The position numbers were made by a program, and so were the translations under genes. From the NCBI RefSeq assembly GCF_036884655.1, contig NC_088339.1:26307501-26371500 (forward strand): a stretch of 64,000 nt of DNA. The letters run 5' to 3'. This stretch comes from Musa acuminata AAA Group (taxonomy: Eukaryota; Streptophyta; Magnoliopsida; Zingiberales; Musaceae). The notes below the pieces were generated by a model. The model saw only the letters and a list, made by a program, of their open reading frames with translations, made no database searches and had not been told where the DNA came from. Each line of letters begins with the position of its first letter. Position 1 is the stretch's first letter. Shown here one piece after another: positions 46,801 to 57,759 of this stretch.

Positions 46801-48414
46801 TATTATATTCAGGTTTTTTTCGAGTATTTACCGAAGGGAGATTTGATAATCTTGCTATATGGTTGCTAAGCAATTTAGTTGGTTTGATCTTTAAATCTTC
46901 TAGTCTTTTACTTATTCTACCCTGTTGTCGACATACATTATCTCCATCAACATAAGCAACCATATAGCAGTTGATATCTTTTCATTATTGGTCTGTCTGG
47001 TTGTTCTTTAGAATAAAGAGGTTCTACATAAGCAATAGACTAGCTATATATTATGATTGGTGAGCAAGCTTAGTTCATTGTTCTTGTACAGTCCTTTTTC
47101 CTTTCCATGTATATTACTGTGCCACGCGTTGTGTTTTCACTTAGGTAGAATTACAGACATTTGTGGTCTATCTTTGCTGTAGGAAACTTGCGTTATATTC
47201 TGAACCAGATGAGTTGTGGGGTTGGAGACAATTGGATCGGTTGTCACCTACTTGAGTCTGGTTGGATGTCTTTTTATTAGAACCACATGGAAGATGTCGT
47301 AGTGATGATATTTTAAGAAAAGCTTTGCATGAAAGGGATTCGAAGGAAAGAATTGTATCATGTTAAGTTATTCATACATTCTAAAAGGCATCTGATGTCC
47401 CTTTTAGATTTCAGTGGTAGCACGTTCTTCGCAAGCATGCATCATACTCTTTGCGACCTTTTGACGTTGGCATGGTTTAGGTGGTCGGTGTCGGTGGCCA
47501 GTAGTTCTTTTGAGTGGGATCCTGTGTCATCAACATGACTATGCCAATAGTAATTGGACCGCCTAAGGAGCAGGTGAGATCTTCCGATGTGGGTCTATTA
47601 TTGACGGGGATGCGAACTAGCGAACATGCACTGTGGTATCTCCGAGATTTAACTGGGGACGTTAGATCAAGGCTTTTATTTTGTTTTCTTGGTTTCTTTG
47701 GGCACAATTGTATATAGTTTGCAGAGGCTCGAGTTTCTTAAGAGTACACCTACCGGTGCTTGATGAAATGCCGTGAGGCATCAATCAAGCATTAATAAGT
47801 TTCCAAAGGCAAGAATAGTTGATGTTATATTCTTTTATTGATAATTCGTGTGAAGATGTCACGATGATGATATTATCACATCAGAAGGCAGTAAGTGGGT
47901 GTTTGGAAATGGTGTTTGACCGTGTTTGACTCATTGTTTTGGAACAACACTCGCAATAAATATATGAACGAAATGTTTTTATTTATTTGAAAATTAAAAT
48001 ATAATTAGTTCGAAAAATGGGAAAAATATTCAAATAGAATTCAGACGGTCGAATAGAGAAAGGTTAGGGACAAATAATCTCTCTCTTATCCGTATAATTC
48101 AGTGATGGGGCAGTTCGATTATTTTATTTGCACACCGACCGGTGGATGGAAAAGAATCTCATGTTTCACACGTACTTCCAAATGCATTCGATTTTATTTC
48201 AAGTTTCTTGTCCCAAGACAGGAACTCGGGGTTGGTCGCTACGCTGTCTCCGTGTGGTCCTCACAGTTTCCAGTTTGATAACATTATTTCACTTGGATCG
48301 AAATTCGACAGATGGTGGGGACCATTTGGAAGAGGACGTCTCGTCGGCAATGTGAATCCCTGGCTACCATCCCACGCCGCTGCGAGTGGCCAAACCCAGA
48401 GCTCAGGGCTCAAC
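43822..48414. other. 4.6-kb spacer between TIM23 and the F-box/LRR gene; no supportable gene
   Basis: The first few hundred bases are TIM23 3'UTR. The rest is T/A-rich with short frames that match nothing. A 12-base G homopolymer sits at 45,919-45,930. The stretch 47,300-47,720 is less AT-biased but lacks a coherent frame or splice sites. The region 48,070-48,414 is probably promoter and leader of the F-box/LRR gene; its upstream in-frame extension lacks a recognisable domain. Confidence 0.4.
45919..45930. repeat. Poly-G homopolymer (12)
   Basis: Twelve consecutive Gs flanked by GGCGGGT and CGGGTTG. Runs of this length are rare in plant DNA and could form a G-quadruplex with the neighbouring GGG blocks, or could hide a length error in the assembly. 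Confidence 0.9.
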
Positions 48415-49345
48415 ATGGAGGCCGGCAGAAGGTGGGAGGAGATGCAGCTGGACTGCCTGGTAAATATCTTCCGCCGGCTCGCCCTCGACGACCTCACCCT
48501 CTCGGTGCCCTTCGTCTGCAAGTGCTGGTGGCGCGCCTCCCTGGATCCCTCCTGCTGGAGGCTCCTCGACTTCCGCTCCCTCGACTTCATGCCCTGGAGC
48601 CCCTTCAGCCGGAGCTTCACGTCCCTCTACCGCCTAAAGACCCTCTCCTTCTCCCACTTCATGCGGCTCGTGGTCGACCGCAGTCGCGGATCCGCGGAGG
48701 AGCTCATCTTTCCCTTGTCCTTCGGCGCATCCATCCAAGACCTGGTCTACGTCTCCATCAAGTGAGTGCAAGTATGGTCCCTCTTTCTCCTTCTGCCCTC
48801 GTCGTCACCCATGTCCGCCGTGTTCAATGAACATCCTCTTCCCCTTCCTCCAAATTCTCAGATGCCCACGGTTAAAGTCTCTTGCTTTGCCTGATAACTT
48901 GATGGTAGAGGATGACCTCCGCATCCCGGATCTCGTCGGAAGTTGGAGAGACCTGGAGCAGCTCGAGATGGAGACCAAACCCTCCTCGTTCCTGCGAGTG
49001 ATCGCCGAGATCGGCCGCTACTGTACCAAATTCTCCCGGCTCAAGGTGCGCGGGCTGATCGACAAGGAAGACGCCAAGGCCATCGTGGATCGTCTGCCGC
49101 AGCTGAAGCACTTGGAGCTCAGCAAATCCTACTTGACCAAGGATGAACTGGTGGTGATCATAAGCGGCTGCAGAAAGCTAGAGAGACTGATCGTGAGGGA
49201 TTGCCTCGGGTTTCAGGCAGACGACGAGGTCCTAAGATTGGCATCAAGGATCACCAGATTCGAACACGAGGGTTCCAAACTGCTCGATGATTATGGATAC
49301 GAAACGGATGAATCGGAACAGCAGACGGGATTTTTCTACTGGTGA
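48415..49345 (+). CDS. F-box/LRR-repeat protein
   Basis: A substrate-recognition subunit of an SCF ubiquitin ligase: the F-box binds the SKP1 adaptor and the LRRs the target. Two exons, 48,415-48,761 and 48,862-49,345, with GT-AG ends and matching phase, give 276 residues. The F-box occupies about residues 5-50 (MEAGRRWEEMQLDCLVNIFR, then VCKCWWRASLDPSCWRLLDF). Leucine-rich repeats follow, e.g. CPRLKSLALPDNLM, LPQLKHLELSKSYLTKDEL and CRKLERLIVRDCLGF. The tail is acidic (YGYETDESEQQTGFFYW). The overall layout resembles Arabidopsis At3g48880-type proteins. The ATG at 48,415 sits directly before the F-box; an upstream in-frame stretch exists but is not conserved-looking. The target protein is unknown. 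Confidence 0.88.
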
Positions 49346-49518
49346 TGAAAACCGTGTGTTCTTTGTTCTATTTTTCTCCAGCGGACACGCCTTCTCGGAA
49401 TAAATGGATTATAATAGTGTTCATCTCATCTCTTTCCTAAGTCACACAGCTCAAAATCTTAGTAACTAGTACAAGCATTTATATTAAAATCTCAATAATG
49501 ATGAAACTGAAATATATA

Positions 49519-50418
49519 GTTTTATTTATCTTAATATCAATGATTTTATCGATGAAAATATAAAAATAAAAATAAAAGAATAATTTTAATATTTCGATTG
49601 ATAGTATCGGACGACATTGATAGTGGTATCACGAGGGGCCAAAGGTGGTTGTTGCGTCTGGGGAGAGATACGATGAGAGTTAAGGGTTGCTTTACATATA
49701 TGTCGACGTCGACGAAGTTGTCGAGTAATCTTTTTATCGCTTTGCATTTGTGTCGACGATCCTTTCAGAGCTCGGCAACAATGTCGACGTTGACGCATAT
49801 GTAGAGCGACGAAAGAATCGCTCGAGTGGCTATTGTAGACAAAGAGAGCGACGACAAGAGTTGAGGGTTGCGTTGCATTTACATCGATGCCAATGCAGAT
49901 ACAAAGTTACCCTTACCTCTCACCGTTGCTTTCCTTATTCACAAAAGCTATCAGAGCTGTTCTTTTATTGCTCCGCATTTACGTTAGCGTCGATGCACTT
50001 GCTGTGCAGCTCTTTTATCATGCTGCATCTATGTCGACATAATTACTAAGCAATAAAATGATCACCAATTCAAATGTCAAACGACCTTTTTGCTATTCGA
50101 CAACTACATCAATGTCGATGTAGATGTAGAGTGACGAAAGGGTCATTCGATATCTATATTAGTACTGATATAGATGTGGAGTGTATGAAAGGATCACTCG
50201 ACAAGTATGTCGACATCAACACAAATGCAGAACAGTCCTTACCTCTCACTGTTACTCTCCTCATCCATAACGATCACTTCTGGCTCCCAATGATGACATA
50301 GTTCGCCATCATCGATGTTGTTTGTCACCGTTACTTAGAATATTAAAATTATCCTTTTACCTTTTATATTTATATTTTTATTAATAAAATCAATAATATT
50401 ATGGTAAATAAAATAAGA
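49519..50418. mobile_element. Non-coding element with ~80-bp terminal inverted repeats (foldback/MULE-like)
   Basis: The left arm (about 49,519-49,598) and the complement of the right arm (about 50,334-50,418) align over about 80 bases at roughly 80% identity. Shared blocks include TTTTATTTA, TGATTTTAT, AAAATATAAA and ATAATTTTAATATT. The interior is quite different from the AT-rich arms: a diverged repeat of GTCGACGT, GCATNTATGTCGAC and GAGCGACGAAAG-type motifs across 49,690-50,270. There is no transposase. This is most like a non-autonomous foldback or Mutator-like element. Target-site duplications could not be settled. Confidence 0.65.
49690..50270. repeat. Diverged internal tandem repeats rich in GTCGA motifs
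   Basis: Repeated variants of GTAGAGYGACGAAAG followed by TC-(A/G)-CTCGA occur near 49,802, 50,125 and 50,176, interspersed with GCATTTACATCGATG and GCATCTATGTCGAC. Spacing is irregular, so the unit has decayed or expanded unevenly. CpG-rich TCGAC words contrast with the AT-rich flanks. Frames through it encode only simple repeats of Cys/Arg/His-rich residues and are not genes. Confidence 0.6.
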
Positions 50419-50814
50419 TGTTTTACTGCAAATCCATAATACATGCCGTACTCATGAATTACTCAAAATACATGAGTAATATATGTAATTAACCCTCCTA
50501 CTGGTCTCTTGTCGGTCACGTGAAGTACGACAGTCTCAAACATGATGCTCAGCTGCCGTACGGCATTAACTATGTTGCAGCTGCAAATAAGAAGGGGTAG
50601 GATGCAATTAGAAGCCATATACTAATGGCAATATAAACATATCTAAGCAAATTGAAGGAGTAACAAAGCAAATGGGCGAATCCATTAAAAAATACCCTAA
50701 TTTTAGTATTTTCTAAACATGAACCTTACTTTTCAAATTTTAAAAACAATGATCTCTAAAAGGTGATGTACCAAATTTGCCAAACTGAACAATATCGGTT
50801 GAATCTCGAATTTT

Positions 50815-52230
50815 GATAATGAAACTAATTTATAATGTTTATGATTTGATCTACGTTTTTTAGTGACGCAGGACACTTCGATCAGGGAGAAACAATTAAA
50901 GTAGGAAGAATCATGTTGGGCCGAAGAGAAACATGTCAGAAGATTGGACGTCGAGCTGAAGGATCGGTCGACGTATCGGTAGAAGGCTTCAGGCCATGGG
51001 TTCGGGCATCGGGCCAAGAAGAGCGGAAATTACACTAAGGAAATTGGAGTTGTGGAGGTCAACTGGCTGATTGGGTAATAGGCTGCAAGAGAGGAATCGG
51101 ACGAAAAGTCGATGAACCAATAACATGCCGGACAACATGATTCAAGCTTTATAATAATTGTTTAAGATTGAAGTAGATTTTAATTGTGCAGGATTAGCTA
51201 TTATAACGATCAAGGCATAAAGCAAAATGAAGTTCCGGAGTTAAGAACGAGATTTCGTTAGGGGTTCGAGAGTTCGTCGGAAGTTCGGACGTTTGTCGGA
51301 AGTTCTACTGGAATTGACCGAGAAATTCAGGAGCTTGCTAAAGAAGCTCATCGGAACTCATCAAGAAGATCGTCATGAAGTCCAAAAGCTTACTAGGAGT
51401 CTGTTGGAACATTGCCGAGAGATCGTTAAAAGTTCATTGGAAGCTTGCCGGAAGAAACCTAGACTTACTAGACTTATTTAGCTTATAGCACATAATTCGG
51501 AAGGAATTGGGCCAATCCAATCAAGGGTCAGTTGGGCCTAAGTTTGGGCTATGTTGGGCCAAGTGAAAGACCTAAACAGTGACCTAACAGGTGACATCGT
51601 CGTGGCACAATCTCCGAGATTATGTCAGACGGTGGTACTGCCCAGACTCAGCCTCCGAGACTGTCAAGTGGTGGTACCGCCCAGCACAGGCGATGGTACC
51701 TCTAGGACCCGGGAAACCCGAGATGAGACCTTTTTTTGTTCTAATTTTGAATCCAATTGAGGGCTATAAATACCCCTTACTTCTCAGTTGATAAAGCAAG
51801 AGAAGTGATAAGAACTGATCCGAAACTATAGTGAAATAGCTTGCAAAAGTTGAGAGTTCACCTCCATCGTTTCTAAGTGTGAAAGTTTATAAAAGGAGCA
51901 TGAGCCACTTGTGAAAGTTCTGTAAAGGGGTGATTGATCTTTGTCCTTCAAGAAAGATCAACAGTAGAAACCAATGATATTATTGGAGGAGGTATTGGGA
52001 GTGGATGTAGGTTGGAGGACCGAACAACTATAAAATTGCCGAGTTCTTCTCTGGTTGCATTTCTATTGTTGCCATTTATATATTGCAAACTACTTTACTT
52101 ACTTATTCATTACGCTTCCATACGCTTTCAATTTCAAGTTATATTTCCGAAATAGACTTTAATTGAACGAAAGATTTTCAAAACCGATAATTTTATTCAT
52201 TGCACTAATCAAACCCCCCGTCACTAATCA
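50815..52230 (+). mobile_element. LTR retrotransposon remnant (probable solo or truncated LTR)
   Basis: Begins near TGATAATGAAACTAATTTATAA and contains repeats of TCGTCGGAAGTTC, then CTATAAATA at 51,764-51,772 in a GGGCTATAAATACCCC context, followed by a sequence typical of an R/U5 region (AGCAAGAGAAGTGATAAG, TTGCAAAAGTTGAG). No gag or pol frame is present. The 3' boundary near 52,200-52,230 is approximate. The identification as an LTR rests on promoter layout and absence of coding capacity. Confidence 0.5.
51764..51772 (+). promoter_or_regulatory. TATA box of the LTR remnant
   Basis: CTATAAATA embedded in GGGCTATAAATACCCC, a strong plant TATA context, about 950 bases into the LTR-like segment. 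Confidence 0.6.
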
Positions 52231-52279
52231 AAGTCACCTTATGGATTCATCTTTTTTTGGGATAATAAACATAAAAAAT

Positions 52280-52610
52280 ACTTTAATCATAGATTTAGAA
52301 AATCAAATAGTAACTAGAGAGTCGAACATTACATCGAAATATTATCATGTCAAAAATTGGACATCGAACCGGAGGAATAATCGATATGCTAAGGAACGAA
52401 CTTTGTGCTAGAGGTTCAAATATTGTGTTTAAAGGATCAAATATCACGTCAGAAGATTGGATGTCATGACAAAATCGATATGCTAAATGATTGAATGATA
52501 TGTAGGAGAATAAAATGATATATTGAAAATTCGAACGAAGTTTCAAAATATCGTATGACATGATAGAAGAGTGGACAATGTCCCAAAAAAAATTTGAAGA
52601 TGTGTCGACG
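52280..52610. repeat. Decayed repeat related to the neighbouring LTR
   Basis: Phrases such as ATTGGACATCGAACCGGAGG and AGATTGGATGTCATGAC, with ATCGATATGCTAA occurring twice, resemble AGATTGGACGTCGAGCTG inside the LTR at about 50,940. They are probably older copies of the same sequence, now heavily mutated. Confidence 0.4.
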
Positions 52611-53892
52611 TACTAATAATCACTTTCTTAATTATTTATTATTCATGTTTTTCATGAGTAGTCATCTGAACACATTACAGATTTCGACGTAGGGAGGAGC
52701 ATTACCTATTACTTAGTAGAGTTCATCGAGGATCTTGAGTTTTATACATTTTCAGTTTAGCCATTAAGACTTAAACTTTTTTGTAAAACATAAATATTTA
52801 TGAATATTTAAAATTTATTTTAATTAAAGTGATTACTAATTTTATATATGCTCTGAGTTATGATTCTGTGCAAGCATATCAGCATGTATTTGTAAAGGAA
52901 AAAAAAAAATTGAGCTCGAGATACGATAGTTATACTGAACGAGTATAACCTAGTGTAGACGATGACAACCAACATTTGTCAATGATTATGTGCTTCTCTC
53001 CGATGACAAATAATGGTGATGAACTCCTATACTCTACTCCGATGACGATGAAGTCCTCTAATCCTCTTTAGGAGCAAAAGATGACAATATCCTTTCGTCT
53101 TTGTTGACAACATCATTGAGTATCGACAACCCATTTCCTCTCAGGCGACGATAACCTCATAATCGCTTTGGCAACATTATCTCCTCTTGGATTACAAATG
53201 AGGGTGTCTTCCTTCGACATCATGTCATCAACCATAAAAAGTAAACTATTAAGGTTTTTCACAACATAACTCAAAAATTGAGGCACATATATTTAAATAA
53301 GATTCATAAAGACCAACATATCCTCTAAAAAATCAAGTAATGTTTTCTTTAAATATTTCATTCTCAACATTTTAAGAGTGCCAATTACACTCAAAATTTA
53401 CGATTTAAAAAAAATAATAAAAAAGTTTATTTCTTTTTATAATTTAGAAAATTCACGCAAAGAATATTTTGAAGTAAGGTATTTTTTATAGCATTCAACG
53501 GTGCAAAACTCTTGTCTTTGACTTCTGTTGCCATTGTCATTACCAAAGTATTTTATTTTGACATGTCTCGTGGTCATCTGGGCCCCATACTGCTCCATCT
53601 CCTATAGTCCTGTCATTAGGTTGGCTAAAAAAAACAAAGGAGGAATAATTTAATATTTTTGAAAATATGAGTCACTATTTGGAAATTTTGAAAAGGGAGA
53701 TTACTATTTGAGTCACATATTTTAAAGGGTAAAGATATTTTTGAAACGGATTAAAAATGCAAAATTTCCAATTTAGGTATCTTTTTACGTGTCTGGTGGC
53801 CATTTGGACCCCACAGCGCTCCATCCAAGAGGTGGATGACGCGTGGGAATGCCCCCATAAGATGAAGTGGGTAAACGTCCCATTGACTTTTG
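52611..53892. other. Spacer upstream of the second F-box gene
   Basis: AT-rich and low-complexity, with no gene recognised. A segment at 53,559-53,599 resembles 53,784-53,825 (both contain a TGTCT-GTGG-CAT-TGG-CCC pattern ending GCTCCATC), suggesting a local duplication just upstream of the F-box start. Confidence 0.4.
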
Positions 53893-54902
53893 ATGGAGCC
53901 ATCATCGTCGTCTTCCCCTCGTCTCTCTGGAATCCTCACAGAACTTGGTGGTGGTGGCACCGAGAGATCTTTAGGGATGGAGAGGTTGTCGAAGAATCTG
54001 TGCCTCGAGATCTTTCGCTTGTTGGACTGCACCTCCCTTGCCGCAGCTGCCCACGGTCCGTCCTCGGCTCCCTTCCTGTTCGTGGTTCTTGCTTGATTCT
54101 TTCTTTTCGTCGTTCTTCTTCTTCTTCATCGAAACTTTCTCCATACGGAATGAATTCCTCAATAGATCTGCGTATCTTGTTGCGGTCATATTCATGTCCT
54201 CAGAATTGATAGGAAGTTATCCTTCTCATAACAATGCTTTCTGGAGTGCACTCAGTACACAAGCCGTATCTTTGTTCTCTTTCATGCACTTTTTCTACCT
54301 AATTTCTAATTGCTAATCTCATCCATCTGGTTAATTTTCTTTAACACTCTTCACGGCGATGGAAACTGTAGTGTGCAGAGAGTGGAGGAGATTGGCATCC
54401 GATGATGAACTGTGGTCCGAACTATTTAAGAAAAGATGGGGAAGCGACTGTGCTGCATCTTATGCCCCGACGGGTTCCAAATCCTGGAAGGACGTTTATG
54501 CAGTGAGACAGGCGTCTGAGGATGATGCATCGTGGTACAGACTCTTTAAGAAAAGATGGGGAAGCGGCAATGCTGTATTTTATGCCCCGAGGGGTTCCAA
54601 ATCCTGGAAGGATGTTTATGAAGCGCACGACCGATGTGATCGGCTTGACCTGTAAGTTTTCTCTTCTCATCCTTTGTTGAGTGAGGTCTCTCTACAGCCT
54701 GTCTTCATTTCTATGCTCAGAACGAAACCATTGGATGTTGCACCTCAGGGACTTAAAGCTCATAAGAAAAGGTGGAGATTACTATGTCATCCGCGGGGAC
54801 TATATCCATAAGTATGTGCCCTCAGGTGAGGGAGCAAAGCTTCCACCGGGATTTGGTGACAGAAAGAAGATTGATTCTGCTTCCTTGGAGGAAGATGAAT
54901 GA
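53893..54902 (+). CDS. F-box protein with tandemly duplicated FKKRWG...SKSWKDVY module
   Basis: A probable SCF-type ubiquitin ligase subunit. Three phase-consistent exons, 53,893-54,055, 54,372-54,651 and 54,749-54,902, give 198 residues. The F-box crosses the first intron: MERLSKNLCLEIFRLLDCTS, LAAAAH then VCREWRRLASDDELW. A second in-frame ATG at 53,977, just before MERL, could be the true start (170 residues). Exon 2 carries the module LFKKRWGSDCAASYAPTGSK/SWKDVY and a second copy LFKKRWGSGNAVFYAPRGSK/SWKDVY exactly 40 residues (120 bp) later, followed by DRCDRLDL. Exon 3 gives LKLIRKGGDYYVIRGDYIHK and an acidic end. Relatives I recall have one such module followed by QDRCDRVGL and a YYL(V/I) segment. 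All splice sites are GT-AG. The target is unknown. Confidence 0.8.
54428..54633 (+). repeat. 120-bp tandem duplication inside F-box exon 2
   Basis: TTAAGAAAAGATGGGGAAGC occurs near 54,426 and again 120 bases later, and GGTTCCAAATCCTGGAAGGA likewise. The two units keep the frame. Nucleotide identity over the matching parts is high (about 85-90% by eye), indicating a fairly recent event. Confidence 0.9.
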
Positions 54903-55297
54903 GTCCGTGCTGGTACTACATGTTGTGCAGCTAATCTTGATACAGATACAAACTGATTGATTCTGCTATACTCCTGTCCGTAATGAAGTCCAAATTTGAG
55001 CAACAGTTGTCTTAAGCAGCACAAGAGAAGTCTTCTGTTGTTGGAGGAGAGAAGACTTGGAAGTCAAAGTATAGATACTTAAAAATCAACAAACCATATA
55101 ATAAACCTAATAGTTAATTTAAAATTAATTATATTATGTATATAAAAATTAAATTCTTCTATTCAACTAACCACAATTCAAGTAAAAGCCCTTTTGTATA
55201 TCCACACATATAGATCCTGAACAATTTCTTTCATCTTTTATTTTTAATATATCTAGATTCATTAGAGAGAAATTAAAGGAATACTCAAAGTTTTTTC

Positions 55298-55345
<48 letters not shown>

Positions 55346-57030
55346 TTAAATATACAAATTTTAATTTTAATATGTATTTTTTGCACAAAAGGAATCCTTT
55401 CCATTCTTAGGATTTCTTGTCATGTTCAATAATCCAAAAATACTTATCAGCCCTAATATAAACCAATACTAATGTGCAGATTGTTCATATCATTCCTTAA
55501 AATATACTTTATCATATTAACTATTGGAAACTCTTCAAGCTACTATTGAGGTTGATCTATTACTATACAAATAGACTGTACATGTACAGGCTTGAGACAC
55601 TGTTCTTTTAACGTGTAGGGTGTAAATGTGGTAAGGTTTTAGGATTAGAGTCTAAGGATTAGTTTATAAGGTGTTCTTTAGGGGTCAGTGTTAAAGGTTT
55701 AGAGGGTTAAATTGTATATGATTGAGGTTTACAGCGCATCGGCTGTTAAATTTGGGAGACACTCTTAACATAATATTACACTTTGAAAGACTCTCCCTAA
55801 GAGAAAGGCTGTCAGGTGATGGATGGGAGTCAGAGACGTGACCCAATGCATGACGTTGGTTCTTAAGGTTTCGAGGCGTGAGGTTGACGCAGTCATAATT
55901 TCCACTGTTGTTGTGTTCCTCGTTTTCCTCCCAAGCAAAACCCAAAGAGACCCATCGACCCATACATACCTCATGAACCCTAAGCCTCCATCAAGCTGAA
56001 CAGCCGTTCAAGTGATGATCCCTACCTTCTACAGGTCAATGCCGCACGTATTCTATTCCCCCAGCTTTCGTATGTGTCTCTCTTTTCTGCATCTTTGTGT
56101 TGTTTGGAACTAAACACCAGTGTGTGATTGGATCTCCACAATATCGCTGCGAGGAAACTTGCACAAGTGAATGATAAGAGAGGTGTTCCTTCGTTCTTGA
56201 TCATGCTGCAAGCCAGCTCTCACGCAGGCTTCCAGAATCCTCGAGTGCAGGCTTACAGCTATCAGATCATATGAGATGACAAGTGCTTTACATCACAGAG
56301 ATCTGATAAGTTTATGTGGATCTCGGAAAACGAACTATACAGTGTGAGATGGCACCCAGAAAAATTCACGACAAACTGATGGGTAATACCTCCTGGTTTT
56401 CCACCTTGACAGCCCTTCAGAAGAGTCAACAGTGTTCTTATTGTATATTGCGATGAAACCTTTGTAAAGCAAAAGGACTCGAGAACACTTATCAAGATGG
56501 GAAAGATTTTGATCGACTACGACCTGATAAGTGTTCGTATGGTTTTACTAGAAGCACAAGAAGCACCAAAAAAGAGACGGAGAAGAATTGGATGGAAGAT
56601 GTACATTTCAACATATATATGGATTGTTGTCTAGTTGATAACCATCTGCTAACTTGGAAGATAAAACCATCGGTTGGTGAAGTAGAAACCGGATGAGAAG
56701 AACAAACAAGGGTTATATTTAACAAGATCGATAAGATCTGACATCAGGAAGAGGGAAAAAGGAAGGAAGAAAGAAAGAAAGATCCATTCTTTCTGAATGC
56801 AATGATAAGGTAATGATGAAACTCTTTTTTCTTCTTCCTAGAAGACAGAATGAAAGAGCTGGTCAAGATCCACCATCATTACACCAATCCTTTTTCTCTT
56901 TCCTTGACGATCAGAAAACAAGAAAACCAAGATAGCAATAAGAACAGCACAAAGGAAACCGCAATCAAGAACAAGAAGGTGAAGAAGGCAGACCTGTGCA
57001 TGGATGTCAAGATTACCCATGAAGATGGAA
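54903..57030. other. Spacer between the F-box gene and MIR166; includes (AT)n and the likely 3' part of the MIR166 transcript
   Basis: The F-box 3' end is followed by AT-rich DNA with an (AT)n tract at 55,301-55,342. From about 56,000 to 57,030 the sequence lies downstream of the MIR166 hairpin on the minus strand and may belong to its primary transcript. Short frames here are unconvincing. Confidence 0.4.
55301..55342. repeat. (AT)n microsatellite, 21 units
   Basis: An uninterrupted AT dinucleotide tract followed by TCATTAAA in AT-rich spacer. A self-complementary tract of this length can form cruciforms and is usually polymorphic. Confidence 0.95.
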
Positions 57031-57037
57031 GCTGTGA

Positions 57038-57152
57038 TTGGGGGGAATGAAGCCTGGTCCGAGATCTCCCAGATGTAAAAGAAGAGGAAAGAAGATACAA
57101 GATCTATTGATCTCATGTTATGGACGCCTCGAGCCAGACGACATTCCCCTCA
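57038..57152 (-). ncRNA. MIR166: MIR166 precursor hairpin
   Basis: The minus strand carries mature miR166 on the 3' arm at 57,062-57,042 (begins TCGGACCAGGCTTC, ends CATTCCCC). The star is on the 5' arm at 57,147-57,127 (begins GGAATGTCGTCTGG, ends CTCGAGG). The two pair along their length with the expected 2-nt 3' overhangs, two G-U wobbles and three mismatched positions, as in canonical miR166 duplexes. The loop region spans about 64 bases (57,063-57,126). miR166 cleaves HD-ZIP III mRNAs and so controls leaf polarity, vascular and meristem patterning. A minus-strand TATA-like CTATTTATC lies near 57,343-57,333, about 190 bases upstream of the star, followed by a CT-rich leader (57,284-57,306). 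Confidence 0.95.
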
Positions 57153-57283
57153 AAGGAAAAGCTTCCTCGTTCTTCCTTCTTTCTCCCCCCCTCAAGTCTC
57201 GGATTTCAGTCTGCGGATGGGAACAGAGAAGAGACCCGAGAGAAAGAGAGAGAGGGTGGTGATGATAGGTGAAATGATTACCT

Positions 57284-57306
57284 TAGAGAGAGAGAGAGAG
57301 AGAGAG
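57284..57306. repeat. (GA)n microsatellite in the MIR166 leader
   Basis: An uninterrupted AG tract of about 23 bases, reading CT in the MIR166 transcript direction. It lies between the putative TATA-like box and the hairpin and is therefore probably transcribed. Confidence 0.85.
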
Positions 57307-57332
57307 TACTTGGGGGTGGAGTCTGGAAATGG

Positions 57333-57343
57333 AAGATAAATAG
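57333..57343 (-). promoter_or_regulatory. Putative TATA-like box of MIR166
   Basis: The minus strand reads GCTATTTATCT at this site. The distance to the star strand is about 190 bases, and the CT-rich tract follows where the transcription start would be. The motif is not a perfect TATA box. Confidence 0.35.
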
Positions 57344-57643
57344 CAGTAAGGGAAGGGGTGGTAGAGAGAAGAGGAGTGAAGCCCATAAATTAAGCTGCAG
57401 GTGACCCAAACCTCTACAGTTGGATTTCAGAGCTGACCCACAGGTTCTCTCTCTCTCTCCTCTTGGATTAAAACTGGTCTGCAGCTCCTTGAGAACATTG
57501 CCACAACCCATACATTTCCGTCTATCCATCGACGGCCATCAAAACCCAGGAAAAAGTAAACGTCGATTCCGCCACCCTGCCGTCTGCAGCTGTGCAACAT
57601 GGTACTGCTATACGTAACAGTGTTGAACTAGGGAGAGAAGACG

Positions 57644-57646
<3 letters not shown>

Positions 57647-57677
<31 letters not shown>
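57647..57677. repeat. (CT)n microsatellite
   Basis: A pure CT tract of about 31 bases located roughly 60 bases upstream of a plus-strand TATA box, consistent with a promoter element for an unknown transcript. Confidence 0.9.
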
Positions 57678-57680
<3 letters not shown>

Positions 57681-57739
57681 TCGTCTCCTGACCTCGGAAT
57701 TCGAAACCTACTCCACCGTTCCACTTGCCCGGTCCTCCC

Positions 57740-57747
57740 TATAAATA
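57740..57747 (+). promoter_or_regulatory. TATA box of an unidentified plus-strand transcript
   Basis: TATAAATA in a CCC(TATAAATA)AAC context, preceded by a (CT)n tract and followed by about 30 bases to a plausible start. Downstream, no coding frame or known miRNA hairpin was recognised. It may drive a non-coding RNA, or be unused. Confidence 0.4.
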
Positions 57748-57759
57748 AACATCGTCCCT

